Assembly (NCBI RefSeq): GCF_001439695.1
Contig: NZ_JYLL01000002.1
Span: 1 to 64,000 of the forward strand
DNA length: 64,000 nt
Direction: 5' to 3'
DNA from: Pseudomonas veronii
GTDB lineage: Bacteria; Pseudomonadota; Gammaproteobacteria; Pseudomonadales; Pseudomonadaceae
Part shown: positions 35,387-43,934 of the stretch, in pieces
Position numbering within the stretch: the first letter of the stretch is position 1
How the letters are laid out: each line of letters begins with the position of its first letter
Translations under genes and position numbers: made by a program
The notes under the pieces: generated by a model
The model's database searches: none
Told to the model about the DNA's origin: nothing
The model's input: only the letters and a program-made list of their open reading frames with translations

Positions 35387-36310
35387 ATGGAGAGCTTCGG
35401 CAGTATCGAATGCTTTGTGCGCAGCGCCGAAGGCGGCAGCTTTGCCGAAGCGGCCCGGCGCTTGAGCCTGACCCCGGCGGCGGTGGGCAAAAGTGTCGCC
35501 AAGCTGGAAGCGCGCCTGGGGGTGCGGCTGTTCCAGCGCAGCACCCGGCGCCTGACCCTGACCGAAGCCGGCAAGCGGTTCCTCGCCGAAGTCAGCGACA
35601 GCCTCATCACCATTCAGAACGCCGTGGCCAACCTGGCCAGCGCCGAGGGGCGGCCGGTGGGGACGCTCAAGGTCAGCATGGGCACGGTGTTCGGTAATCG
35701 TTATGTCATGCCGTTGCTGGGGGAATTCGTCCGGCGTTTTCCGGATATCAGCCCGGATTGGCATTTTGACAACCGCCAGGTCGACCTGATCGGCCAGGGC
35801 TTCGATGCAGCCATCGGCGGTGGTTTTGAGCTGCCCCAGGGCGTGGTTGCACGCAAGCTGACGCCCGCGCACCGGGTGTTGGTGGCGTCAGCGGATTACC
35901 TGGCGCAACGCCCGCCGGTACTGGCGCCCGAGGATTTGGCGCGCTGCCTGGGCATCCTGATCCGCTCCCCGCAAACCGGCCGCGTGCGCTCCTGGCAACT
36001 GACCAGCCGCGAGCGCGAACAGCGTCCATTGGCGCTCAAGCCGCGCATGACCCTGAGCGACTCGGAGGCCGCCTGTTGCGCGAGTGCCCAGGGGATGGGC
36101 ATTGCGCTGGTGAGCATGCCGATGGCAGTGCCGTTCCTCGACAGTGGCGCGGTGGTGCGGGTGCTGCCCGACTGGTACGTCGATGACGGCAACATCTCCC
36201 TCTACTACGCCGAACACAAACTGCTGCCCGGCAAGACCCGGGCGTTTGTCGACTTCATCCTCGAGCAGTTTTTAATCGCGGGACTGGCGCAGCGCTTCAG
36301 CGCGATTTGA
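35387..36310 (+). CDS. LysR family transcriptional regulator (divergent from the SDR gene)
   Basis: Regulator of 307 residues. The N-terminus MESFGSIECFVRSAEGGSFA with ARRLSLTPAAVGKSVAKLEA is the winged helix. The effector domain includes VSMGTVFGNRYVMPLLGEFV and VDLIGQGFDAAIGGGFELPQ. It lies 126 bases from the divergent SDR gene and converges on the racemase-fold gene. The ligand is unknown. Confidence 0.92.
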   Translation: MESFGSIECFVRSAEGGSFAEAARRLSLTPAAVGKSVAKLEARLGVRLFQRSTRRLTLTEAGKRFLAEVSDSLITIQNAVANLASAEGRPVGTLKVSMGTVFGNRYVMPLLGEFVRRFPDISPDWHFDNRQVDLIGQGFDAAIGGGFELPQGVVARKLTPAHRVLVASADYLAQRPPVLAPEDLARCLGILIRSPQTGRVRSWQLTSREREQRPLALKPRMTLSDSEAACCASAQGMGIALVSMPMAVPFLDSGAVVRVLPDWYVDDGNISLYYAEHKLLPGKTRAFVDFILEQFLIAGLAQRFSAI

Positions 36311-36325
36311 TCGCCGCGACCTGTT

Positions 36326-37048
36326 CTATCGGCTGCGCGGCCAGCCGATGACAGTCTTCGGCCGCGGGGTGGCGTAGGTCCTGACCTTCGACGTCGACAA
36401 CCCCAATCGCACCAACCCTTCGGCAATCGTCACCGCCGCCGTTACCCCGTCCACCACCGGCACCCCGGTGCGCTGGCGAATGCGTTCGTCCAGCCCGGCC
36501 ATGCCGCCGCATCCCAGGCAGATCACCTCGGCCTTGTCCTCGCGGATCGCCAGTTCCGCCTGCCGCACGATGGCCTCCATGGCCGCCAGCGGGTGTTCTT
36601 CCAGCTCCAGCACCGCCATGCCGCTGGCCCGCACCGAGGCGCAGCGTTGATACAGGCCGGCGAGTTTCAGGCGGTCCTCGATCAGCGGTACGGTGCGGTC
36701 CAGGGTGGTCACCACCGAGTAGGCGTGGCCGAGGAACATCGCGGTGGTGGCTGCCGCTTCGGTGATGTCCACTACCGGCACATTCAACAATTCCTGTAGG
36801 CCTTCGCGCCCATGTTCGCCATACCCGGCCTGGATCACCGCATCGAACGGCTGGTCGTAGGCCATCACGCGGTCCATCACCGCGATGGCCGCCAGGTAGC
36901 TCTCAAAATTGCCTTCCACCGATTCGGCGCCGAAGTACGGCGTGAGCCCGACAATTTCGGTGCCCGGCGAGGCCACGGACCGCGCTTGCTCGGCGATGGT
37001 CTGGGTGATGGATTCGGTGGTGTTGACGTTGACCACGAGGATACGCAT
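36326..37048 (-). CDS. Asp/Glu/hydantoin racemase superfamily protein lacking the first catalytic Cys
   Basis: Protein of 240 residues of the hydantoin/allantoin racemase fold. Members of this superfamily usually have two catalytic Cys. Here the second is present (Cys180 in LGCGGM), but the first position is Gly75 (VIQAGYGEHG), where allantoin and hydantoin racemases have Cys. A Gly at this place with a single Cys is the arrangement of arylmalonate decarboxylase. AAAAAGGAC precedes the ATG. It follows the NCS1 transporter gene by 12 bases and so acts in the same pathway. The reaction is unknown. Confidence 0.85.
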   Translation of the reverse strand: MRILVVNVNTTESITQTIAEQARSVASPGTEIVGLTPYFGAESVEGNFESYLAAIAVMDRVMAYDQPFDAVIQAGYGEHGREGLQELLNVPVVDITEAAATTAMFLGHAYSVVTTLDRTVPLIEDRLKLAGLYQRCASVRASGMAVLELEEHPLAAMEAIVRQAELAIREDKAEVICLGCGGMAGLDERIRQRTGVPVVDGVTAAVTIAEGLVRLGLSTSKVRTYATPRPKTVIGWPRSR

Positions 37049-37060
37049 GGAATGTCCTTT

Positions 37061-38590
37061 TTAATGACTGACGTTATCGACTGCAATGCTTTCACCGCTG
37101 ACATCAGCGTAGAACGCTTGGCGCTTGGCGATCAGCCGGTACAACAGCCCTGCAATACCGGCGCCAAACAACCAGGAAAACGGCGAGACACTGGCAAACC
37201 CCGGCAACAGCGCCAGCAGGATGGCGATCACCGCCGCAGGAATAAATGCCGCCACCGCGCGCATGTTCACGCCACGGCTGTAGTAATAAACGCCATTCGG
37301 GTCTTCGCTGTACAGTTGCGGCACATCGACCTGGCTTTTACGGATCAGCCAGTAATCGACCATGATCACCCCGTACAACGGCCCGAGCAGCGCGCCCAGG
37401 CCGGAAAGGAAATACACGATCACCAGCGGGCTGTTGTAGAGGTTCCACGGCAGGATCAGCACCGCCACGGCCGCGCTGATCAACCCGGCGCGGCGGAAGT
37501 TCAGGTACTTGGGCGCCAGGTTGCTCAGCACAAAGGCCGGGGCGACGAAGTTGGCCATGATGTTCACCGCCACGGTGACGATCAGGAACGCCAGGCAGCC
37601 GAGTACCAGGAAGAACGTATTGGGGATCGCCGCGATGATCTCGGTCGGGCTTTCGATCACCCGGCCATTGAGCTGGAACTGCCCGCCGCAGAGCAACACG
37701 GTGATGGCGGCGAACACCAGGATGTTCACCGGCAGGCCCCAGAAGTTGCCGACCTGGATGGTCTTGCGGCACGGCGAAGAGCGCGCGAAGTCGCAGAAGT
37801 TGAGGATCAACGTACCGTAGATCGCCAGCCACAGCGCGCCGCCGGCAAAGATATTGCGCCACATCTCGCCACCGGTGAGCGGCTCGCGGATCGACCAGGC
37901 GATGTGGCCGTCGGCCTGGAAGTACATCCAACCGGCCAGCGAAGCGACGGTCAGCAAAATCACCGGCCCGGCGAAGCCTTCGTAGCGACGCACGGTCTCC
38001 ATGCCGTAGGCCAGGATCACCAGTTGCACGAACCAGATCGTCACAAAGCACGCCCAGCCCAGGCTCGACAGGCCCAGGATCGAGTTGTGGTCATAGTCGG
38101 CAAACCCCGGATGAATCGCCGTCAGCAATACTCGGAACACCACCGAGGCCAGGTAGGTCTGGATACCAAACCAGGCAATCGCAATAACCGCACGGATCAA
38201 GGCCGGAATCTGTGCGCCGTGAATGCCGAAGCTGATGCGGCTGATCACCGGAAACGGCACCCCGGTCTTCTGCCCCATATAACCCGACAAGTTCATGAAG
38301 AAGTACACCAGCGCCGCGCCGATCCCCAGGGATAACAGAATCTGCCAGCCACCCAGGCCCAGCGCATATAAGCCAATGGCGAACGAGTAATTGGCGATGT
38401 TGTGTACGTCGTTGGTCCATAACGCAAAGATGCTGTAGCGCCCCCAGCGTCGGCCTTCGACCTTGGTCGGCGCCAGGTCCCGGTTGTGCAGGCGCGGGCT
38501 GAGTACCAGCGGGCCGGGACTCGCGGCCTCGGGGTTGAGGGCGGAGGAGGGCAGATCCAGTGCGAGGGTGTTCGAGAGGCGTGTACGCAT
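37061..38590 (-). CDS. NCS1 nucleobase/hydantoin/allantoin-type cation symporter
   Basis: Inner-membrane transporter of 509 residues of the NCS1 family, which imports nucleobases, hydantoins, allantoin or related compounds with Na+ or H+. About 12 membrane helices are visible. Helix 1 has the signature NRDLAPTKVEGRRWGRYSIF then ALWTNDVHNIANYSFAIGLY, and helices 3-4 hold PVISRISFGIHGAQIPALIR. ATG 38590 has GGAG about 9 bases upstream. It is the first gene of a two-gene operon with the racemase-fold enzyme, and a TTGTATACAA operator lies upstream. Confidence 0.92.
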   Translation of the reverse strand: MRTRLSNTLALDLPSSALNPEAASPGPLVLSPRLHNRDLAPTKVEGRRWGRYSIFALWTNDVHNIANYSFAIGLYALGLGGWQILLSLGIGAALVYFFMNLSGYMGQKTGVPFPVISRISFGIHGAQIPALIRAVIAIAWFGIQTYLASVVFRVLLTAIHPGFADYDHNSILGLSSLGWACFVTIWFVQLVILAYGMETVRRYEGFAGPVILLTVASLAGWMYFQADGHIAWSIREPLTGGEMWRNIFAGGALWLAIYGTLILNFCDFARSSPCRKTIQVGNFWGLPVNILVFAAITVLLCGGQFQLNGRVIESPTEIIAAIPNTFFLVLGCLAFLIVTVAVNIMANFVAPAFVLSNLAPKYLNFRRAGLISAAVAVLILPWNLYNSPLVIVYFLSGLGALLGPLYGVIMVDYWLIRKSQVDVPQLYSEDPNGVYYYSRGVNMRAVAAFIPAAVIAILLALLPGFASVSPFSWLFGAGIAGLLYRLIAKRQAFYADVSGESIAVDNVSH

Positions 38591-38948
38591 TCCGGCAGGC
38601 TCCAGCACTGCTGCAGCAAAGCCGCAGCGGGAAAGTGTATGTATATTTTGTATTTATTGTATACAAAGTGCGCTTCACCTTAAGCCACATACGTGCCAGT
38701 TTTCGATCTATGAAAATCTTGGTTAATTTCGTTTTTATAGGTTCTATAAATAACTGACTGAATTCAAAGCGATATAAATTGACCGTTTGAACAGGTATTT
38801 ATTTTTGACGGGGCAGAACCTCTGTTTAGAGGATAAACAGCGGCAGAGAGGAGATGTTACGTTTTGGTGCGAAGGTCGATGGATTGCACACATAAATGGC
38901 ACCGATGGTTACATTTGTGTGTACATTTTTACGCTCGGCACAAAACAA
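38591..38948. other. AT-rich control region upstream of the NCS1 operon
   Basis: These 358 bases have clearly lower GC than the flanks, especially 38640-38800. They hold the TTGTATACAA palindrome given separately. No gene is supported on either strand. Confidence 0.5.
38657..38666. promoter_or_regulatory. TTGTATACAA palindrome, GntR/FadR-type operator candidate
   Basis: A perfect 10-bp palindrome 67 bases upstream of the NCS1 start codon. The TTGTAnACAA and TGTATACA patterns are typical operators of FCD/GntR regulators. No GntR gene lies beside this operon, so the regulator must be elsewhere. Short palindromes can occur by chance. Confidence 0.5.
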
Positions 38949-38980
38949 ATGTGGGAGGGGGCTTGCTCCCCCTCCCACAT
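38949..38980. repeat. Single REP hairpin downstream of cysH
   Basis: ATGTGGGAGGGGG and CCCCCTCCCACAT form a 13-bp perfect stem around CTTGCT. It lies 18 bases past the cysH stop and may end that transcript. Confidence 0.8.
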
Positions 38981-38998
38981 GGTTGACTGCGTCAGCGT

Positions 38999-39733
38999 TT
39001 AGGCCTTGCTGATGAGATTCCCGGCATGCAGCCCGCATTCCTTCTGCGTGGCTTCTTCCCACCACCAGCGGCCTTCGCGTTCGTGTTGGTTTGGCAACAC
39101 CGGGCGGGTGCAGGGCTCGCAGCCGATGCTGATAAAACCGCGCTCGTGCAGGCTGTTGTACGGTAGCTCCAGCATGCGGATGTAACTCCAGATCTCTTCG
39201 CTGGTCATCTGCGCCAGTGGGTTGAACTTGTACAGGGTGCGTTCCGGGGTGGAGAAGGCCGTGTCGATTTCCAGCGCAGCCACTTGGCTGCGGGTGCCGG
39301 GGCTCTGATCGCGGCGCTGGCCGGTAGCCCAGGCGCGCACCCCGGAGAGCTTGCGGCGCAGCGGCTCGATCTTGCGCACGCCGCAGCATTCGCCATGGCC
39401 GTCTTTGTAGAAGCTGAACAAGCCTTTCTCTTTGACGAAGGGTTCCAGTTTGCTCTGGTCCGGCGAGATCAGCTCGATGTCGATCTTGTAGAACTCGCGC
39501 ACCTGTTCGATGAAACGGTAGGTCTCCGGGTGCAGGCGGCCGGTGTCGAGGCTGAACACCTTGACGTTCTTGTTCAGCTTCCAGGCCATGTCCACCAGCA
39601 CCACATCCTCGGCACCGCTGAAGGAAATCCACAGGTCATCGCCGAACTGGCTGAACGCCAGCTTGAGAATGTCCTGGGCAGATTTGTTGGCATAGGTCGT
39701 GGCGAGTTCAACGACATCGAAGGCTTGGTTCAT
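38999..39733 (-). CDS. cysH: Adenylylsulfate/phosphoadenylylsulfate reductase, thioredoxin-dependent
   Basis: Assimilatory APS/PAPS reductase of 244 residues; it reduces activated sulfate to sulfite. The PP-loop [14 protein letters not shown] is near residue 38. The iron-sulfur cysteines Cys116, Cys117, Cys205 and Cys208 are present, which makes it an [4Fe-4S] APS-type reductase as in pseudomonads. The catalytic Cys233 is in the C-terminal KECGLHAG. It is transcribed alone. It is a core sulfur-assimilation gene and supplies sulfide for cysteine synthesis. Confidence 0.95.
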   Translation of the reverse strand: MNQAFDVVELATTYANKSAQDILKLAFSQFGDDLWISFSGAEDVVLVDMAWKLNKNVKVFSLDTGRLHPETYRFIEQVREFYKIDIELISPDQSKLEPFVKEKGLFSFYKDGHGECCGVRKIEPLRRKLSGVRAWATGQRRDQSPGTRSQVAALEIDTAFSTPERTLYKFNPLAQMTSEEIWSYIRMLELPYNSLHERGFISIGCEPCTRPVLPNQHEREGRWWWEEATQKECGLHAGNLISKA

Positions 39734-39885
39734 CAGGACGGTTCCTACAGGTCAGTGGCGCTGAGCGCTCTATAGGAGAGTGATGGTATCAAAATCCGCC
39801 CTGCGTTGCGGCCGCCGCCTTGAATCGCTAGAGTTCGGCAGTCTTTTTGCTCGCTCGACTTGAACAATACAAATAGGAGTGTCTC

Positions 39886-40503
39886 GTGGAAATTGCCTGT
39901 CTCGACCTGGAAGGGGTATTGGTTCCGGAAATCTGGATCGCCTTCGCCGAAAAAACCGGTATTGAATCCCTGCGGGCGACCACCCGGGACATTCCCGACT
40001 ACGACGTGCTGATGAAGCAACGCCTGCGCATCCTCGACGAACACGGGCTCAAGCTCGCCGATATCCAGGAAGTGATCGCTACCCTCAAGCCGCTGGACGG
40101 TGCCATCGAGTTCGTCAACTGGCTGCGCGAGCGCTTCCAGGTGGTGATTCTGTCGGACACCTTCTACGAATTCTCCCAGCCGCTGATGCGCCAGCTGGGG
40201 TTCCCGACCCTGTTGTGCCACCGCCTGATCACTGACGAAACCGACCGCGTGGTCAGCTACCAACTGCGCCAGAAAGACCCCAAGCGCCAGTCGGTGCTGT
40301 CGTTCAAGAGCCTGTACTACCGCGTGATCGCTGCCGGTGATTCGTACAACGACACCAGCATGCTGGGCGAGGCCGACCGCGGGATTCTGTTCCATGCGCC
40401 GGAGAATGTGATCCGCGAGTTCCCGCAGTTCCCGGCGGTGCATACGTTTGAAGAGCTGAAGAACGAGTTCATCAAGGCTTCGAACCGGCCGTTGAGCCTG
40501 TAA
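39886..40503 (+). CDS. thrH: ThrH bifunctional phosphoserine phosphatase / homoserine phosphotransferase
   Basis: HAD-family enzyme of 205 residues. The N-terminal nucleophile motif is LDLEGVLVPEIW, with Asp7 and Glu9 in place of the usual DxD, as in P. aeruginosa ThrH. Motif III/IV is seen as GDSYNDTSML. It dephosphorylates phosphoserine and can pass the phosphate to homoserine, linking serine and threonine pathways. The length matches ThrH. It is divergent from cysH across 152 bases, with no obvious shared operator. Confidence 0.93.
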   Translation: MEIACLDLEGVLVPEIWIAFAEKTGIESLRATTRDIPDYDVLMKQRLRILDEHGLKLADIQEVIATLKPLDGAIEFVNWLRERFQVVILSDTFYEFSQPLMRQLGFPTLLCHRLITDETDRVVSYQLRQKDPKRQSVLSFKSLYYRVIAAGDSYNDTSMLGEADRGILFHAPENVIREFPQFPAVHTFEELKNEFIKASNRPLSL

Positions 40504-40538
40504 GTCGTTCCGCGCAGTTGGCGGCCCCATCGCGAGCA

Positions 40539-40601
40539 AGCCCGCTCCCACATTCGACCGCGTTTATCCTCTGGAAACGCGGTCGAATGTGGGCGCGGGC
40601 C
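40539..40601. repeat. Extended REP hairpin between thrH and higA
   Basis: CATTCGACCGCGTTT and AAACGCGGTCGAATG form a 15-bp perfect stem, extended outward by CCCGCTCCCA and TGGGCGCGGG with few mismatches. It sits between the converging thrH and higA genes and probably ends both transcripts. Confidence 0.75.
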
Positions 40602-40618
40602 TACAGCCGCCTGAGTTC

Positions 40619-40975
40619 TTAAGCCCCTGCCAGCAACCGCTCATACGGGATGCTCAAGCCTTCATGCAGGCGCTTGATCATCGACAGGCTCAGCTTGCGC
40701 TTGCGGTTGAGCACTTCGGACACCCGGCCGCTGGTGCCGATGAAGGCCTCCAGGTCGCGCGCCGTCATGCCGAGTTGCTCCATGCGAAAGCGGATGGCTT
40801 CCACCGGGTCCGACGGCGGCATCGGATAATGTTCGGCCTCATACTTTTCAATGAGGACCGCAAGAATTTCCAGCTCATCGCCCTCAGGCGAGCCGATTGG
40901 CGCTTCCCATATCTGTTCGACGCGTGCGAGCGCGGCGGTGAGGTCTTCTTGGGAATGTATGGGTTTGATGTTCAT
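40619..40975 (-). CDS. higA: HigA-family antitoxin
   Basis: Antitoxin of 118 residues. The C-terminal half is an XRE-type helix-turn-helix (MTARDLEAFIGTSGRVSEVL, NRKRKLSLSMIKRLHEGLSIP); the N-terminal half, including PMPPSDPVEAIRFRMEQLG, matches HigA antitoxins. The ATG at 40975 is taken rather than a longer frame because it overlaps the HigB stop (ATGA). It neutralises HigB and presumably binds the palindrome upstream of higB to repress the operon. Confidence 0.9.
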   Translation of the reverse strand: MNIKPIHSQEDLTAALARVEQIWEAPIGSPEGDELEILAVLIEKYEAEHYPMPPSDPVEAIRFRMEQLGMTARDLEAFIGTSGRVSEVLNRKRKLSLSMIKRLHEGLSIPYERLLAGA

Positions 40976-41277
40976 CACACGGTCTCCGCGTTGATCTGAT
41001 CGTACTGTGCGTGGGTTCCCACGAAACGTATGAACCCAAGCTGACGCTGATAATTGATCGCCATGATCACTCGATACCGGTTGCCGCCCACGTTGAATAC
41101 AACCCTGCTGCCTTTGAGGATGCTCGCGGTTCCGAGCTCCGCCTTGAGCGCTTGCGGCGTTGGGTATGCAGCCTTCTCCATATGGCGATACAACTCGACC
41201 AGCGGTGTTTTGGCGTCGATACAAGCTGGGTGGCTCTCCCAGAAGAGACGTAAGGTCGAGAACGCGATTATCCGCAT
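40975..41277 (-). CDS. higB: HigB-type mRNA interferase toxin
   Basis: Toxin of 100 residues, RelE-like fold. HigB enzymes cut mRNA on the ribosome. The pattern MRIIAFSTLRLFWESHPACI, then LKGSRVVFNVGGNRYRVIMA and IRFVGTHAQYDQINAETV, is typical; the conserved Arg/His/Tyr/Asp residues of the HigB active site are represented in those strings. It is first in the operon, ahead of the antitoxin (the reverse order typical of higBA). Activity is inferred from the family. Confidence 0.9.
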   Translation of the reverse strand: MRIIAFSTLRLFWESHPACIDAKTPLVELYRHMEKAAYPTPQALKAELGTASILKGSRVVFNVGGNRYRVIMAINYQRQLGFIRFVGTHAQYDQINAETV

Positions 41278-41286
41278 GAGTCAGAC

Positions 41287-41301
41287 CTCCCAATTTGGGA
41301 G
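41287..41301. promoter_or_regulatory. Palindromic operator upstream of higBA
   Basis: CTCCCAA, one T, TTGGGAG: a perfect inverted repeat of 7 bp with one central base, 10 bases upstream of the higB start codon. Its place and symmetry fit autoregulation by the HigA dimer. Confidence 0.7.
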
Positions 41302-41504
41302 ATATTAGGCTCAGGCAAGTGCAGATGCAATCTTGGAAATATTTTCTGACGAGTAAGCAATCGCTTCATGTGATCCTTCACAGATGGCGGGTGGACGGTC
41401 GAAACCGGACGCTATCCTCCGGTTCACAGGCCGTCCACAGCGGTTCTGATTCAGGTTTTTTCCGCGGCCGGGCGTTGCCTCCCAACGCCAGGAAGGGCGC
41501 TGCG

Positions 41505-42848
41505 TTACAGGCTTTCCAGGGTTTGTAACAACACCCGCACCTTGGTCAGCGACTCCTGATATTCCGCCTGCCATTGCGAGTCGGCGACGATCCCGCCGCC
41601 GCCCCAGCAGCACACCTGGCCGTCTTTGACCAGCAGGCTGCGGATGGCGATGGAGCTGTCCATCTCGCCACGCACGTCCAGGTACACCAGCGAGCCGCAG
41701 TACAGCCCGCGGCGGGTTGGCTCCAGTTCGTCGATGATCTGCATTGCGCGGATCTTCGGTGCGCCGGTGATGGAGCCGCCAGGGAAGCTGCCGGCGATCA
41801 GATCCAGGGCGTCCTTGTCGTCGGCCAATTCGCCGGTGACGCTGCTGACCAAGTGATGCACGTTGGGGTAGCTTTCCAGGCTGAACAACTCCGGTACTTT
41901 CACCGAGCCGGTGCGGCAGGTGCGCCCGAGGTCGTTGCGCAACAGATCGACGATCATCAGGTTCTCGGCACGATCCTTGGGGCTGGCCAGCAGTTCGGCG
42001 GCGTTGGCGGCGTCTTCTTCAGGCGTCAGGCCGCGCGGGCGGGTGCCTTTGATCGGGCGGGTTTCGACCTGGCGCTGGCTGATCCTGACGAAACGTTCCG
42101 GCGACAGGCTCAGTACCGCGCCGTCATCCGGCAGGCTCTGGAACCCGGAAAATGGCGTCGGGCAGGCTTCGCGCAAGGCGCAGTAGGCCGCCCACGGATC
42201 GCCGCTGCACGCTGCGCGAAAGCGCTGCGTGAAGTTGACCTGGTAGCAGTCGCCCGCGCGAATATAGTCGTGGATGCGGGCGATGGCCTGGGCGTAGGTC
42301 TGGGCGCTGATGTCGGGTGTCATGGGGCCATGGAGCTTGAAGTCGGCCGCTATCTCGGCACCTGGCTGGCTGAACAGCTTGATCAGTCGCTGCCGCTCGC
42401 CATCGGCCAGTGTCGGGTGAAACACCAACTGGCTGGTTTGCGCCTGGTGATCGCTGACCAGGGCCCAGGCGTACAGCCCAAAACGTGCGTCCGGCAGGTG
42501 CAGATCGTCCACCGCGCGGTGCGGCAACTGTTCCAGGTGCCGGCCGAAATCGTAGCTCAGGTAACCGATCAGGCCGCCGGCGAACGGCAACTCGTAGCCG
42601 GCCGGCAATGCCGCCTCACCCAACTGTGTAAGGTTTTCCCGCAGGCGTTGCAGGAACTCGCTGCCGCTCTCGTCAGGCCGCACCGCCAGCGTCGCTTCGG
42701 GCCAGGCGCTGAGCAGGTCATAACGGCCCCGCTCGGCTGTCGGGCGGCCGCTGTCCAATAGCACCGCGCCAGGGGCATGGCGAATCGCCGCAAAATACTC
42801 GGCGGGGTTGGCCCGGTAGGGCAGTGGGTGTACGGAACAGGTCGACAT
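41505..42848 (-). CDS. pabB: Aminodeoxychorismate synthase component I
   Basis: Chorismate-utilising enzyme of 447 residues that makes 4-amino-4-deoxychorismate for folate synthesis with PabA glutaminase (not seen here). The C-terminal half carries family motifs: RAGDCYQVNFTQRF, SPERFVRISQRQVETRPIKG, RAENLMIVDLLRNDLGR and GSFPGGSITGAPKIRAMQII. It is shorter than TrpE and lacks the tryptophan-binding LLES motif at the N-terminus, which favours PabB. It is a single-gene unit. Confidence 0.93.
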   Translation of the reverse strand: MSTCSVHPLPYRANPAEYFAAIRHAPGAVLLDSGRPTAERGRYDLLSAWPEATLAVRPDESGSEFLQRLRENLTQLGEAALPAGYELPFAGGLIGYLSYDFGRHLEQLPHRAVDDLHLPDARFGLYAWALVSDHQAQTSQLVFHPTLADGERQRLIKLFSQPGAEIAADFKLHGPMTPDISAQTYAQAIARIHDYIRAGDCYQVNFTQRFRAACSGDPWAAYCALREACPTPFSGFQSLPDDGAVLSLSPERFVRISQRQVETRPIKGTRPRGLTPEEDAANAAELLASPKDRAENLMIVDLLRNDLGRTCRTGSVKVPELFSLESYPNVHHLVSSVTGELADDKDALDLIAGSFPGGSITGAPKIRAMQIIDELEPTRRGLYCGSLVYLDVRGEMDSSIAIRSLLVKDGQVCCWGGGGIVADSQWQAEYQESLTKVRVLLQTLESL

Positions 42849-42947
42849 GCGGGGTGGATCAGCTGATGGCGTGGGGGAGGGGATTGTAGACCCCTGTAGG
42901 ATTTGGTCCTAGAGGGGATGTCGGGGATAGACAGATCGAAGGCTGGC

Positions 42948-43934
42948 TCAACCTTCGACGGCGGGGATGTGCCCGAACATGGCCTGCACGAATTTCACCC
43001 GTTCTTCCGGCGTTTCCGTCACGCCGGCAGCTTTCAGGGTTTCCAGTCGTGCCTCGACCGCGTGGGTGCGCAGGGTCAGGCCGCAGTCGTTGGCGATCTG
43101 GATATTCAGCCCCGGCCGCGCATTCAGTTCGAGGATCAGTGGGCCTTTTTCCTGGTCCAGCACCATGTCCACGCCGATGTAGCCCAGCCCGCACAGCTCA
43201 TAGCAGCCGGCGGCGAGTTTCATGAAACCGTCCCAGTTGGGCAGTTGCACGCCATCCACCGCGTTGGTGGTGTCGGGGTGTTTGGCGATGATGTTGTTCA
43301 GCCAGGTGCCGCGCAGGGTCAGGCCGGTGGCCAGGTCGACGCCCACGCCGATCGCGCCCTGGTGCAGGTTGGCCTTGCCGCCGGACTGGCGGGTCGGCAA
43401 GCGCAGCATGGCCATCACCGGGTAGCCCATCAGCACGATGATGCGGATATCCGGCACGCCTTCGTAGCTGATGCTCTTGAAAATCTGGTCGGGCACCACG
43501 CGGTACTCGATCAGCGCGCGGTCGCGGTGGCCGCCCAGGGAGTACAGGCCGGTGAGGATGCTGGAAATCTGATGCTCGATTTCCTCATGGCTGATGATCT
43601 TGCCGGACACCGTGCGATAACGCCCCTCAAAGCGGTCGGCGATGACGAGGATGCCGTCACCGCCAGCGCCCTGGGCCGGCTTGATCACGAAGTCGTTGCG
43701 TCCACCGATGATCTCGTCGAGCTTGTCGATTTCCTTCTCGGTGGAAATCACCCCGTACATTTCCGGCACATGGATGCCGGCCGCCAGCGCGCGTTCCTTG
43801 GTGATGATCTTGTCATCCACGATCGGGTACAGGCTGCGCTTGTTGTACTTGAGCACGTAGTCCGCATTACGCCGGTTGATGCCCATGATGCCCCGCGCTT
43901 CCAGGGCCTTCCAGGTCTTCCAGAAGCCGAACAT
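42948..43934 (-). CDS. RimK-like ATP-grasp ligase (alpha-L-glutamate ligase-like)
   Basis: ATP-grasp protein of 328 residues. Visible motifs include GGRNDFVIKPAQGAGGDGIL (nucleotide loop), YRVVPDQIFKSISYEGVPDIR, TGLTLRGTWLNN and VDMVLDQEKGPLILELNARPG with the metal-binding Glu/Asn. It joins a carboxylate to an amine with ATP; related RimK adds Glu to a protein. The start overlaps the upstream stop by one base (TAATG). Third gene of a protease / transglutaminase-7TM / ligase operon. The target is unknown. Confidence 0.9.
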   Translation of the reverse strand: MFGFWKTWKALEARGIMGINRRNADYVLKYNKRSLYPIVDDKIITKERALAAGIHVPEMYGVISTEKEIDKLDEIIGGRNDFVIKPAQGAGGDGILVIADRFEGRYRTVSGKIISHEEIEHQISSILTGLYSLGGHRDRALIEYRVVPDQIFKSISYEGVPDIRIIVLMGYPVMAMLRLPTRQSGGKANLHQGAIGVGVDLATGLTLRGTWLNNIIAKHPDTTNAVDGVQLPNWDGFMKLAAGCYELCGLGYIGVDMVLDQEKGPLILELNARPGLNIQIANDCGLTLRTHAVEARLETLKAAGVTETPEERVKFVQAMFGHIPAVEG

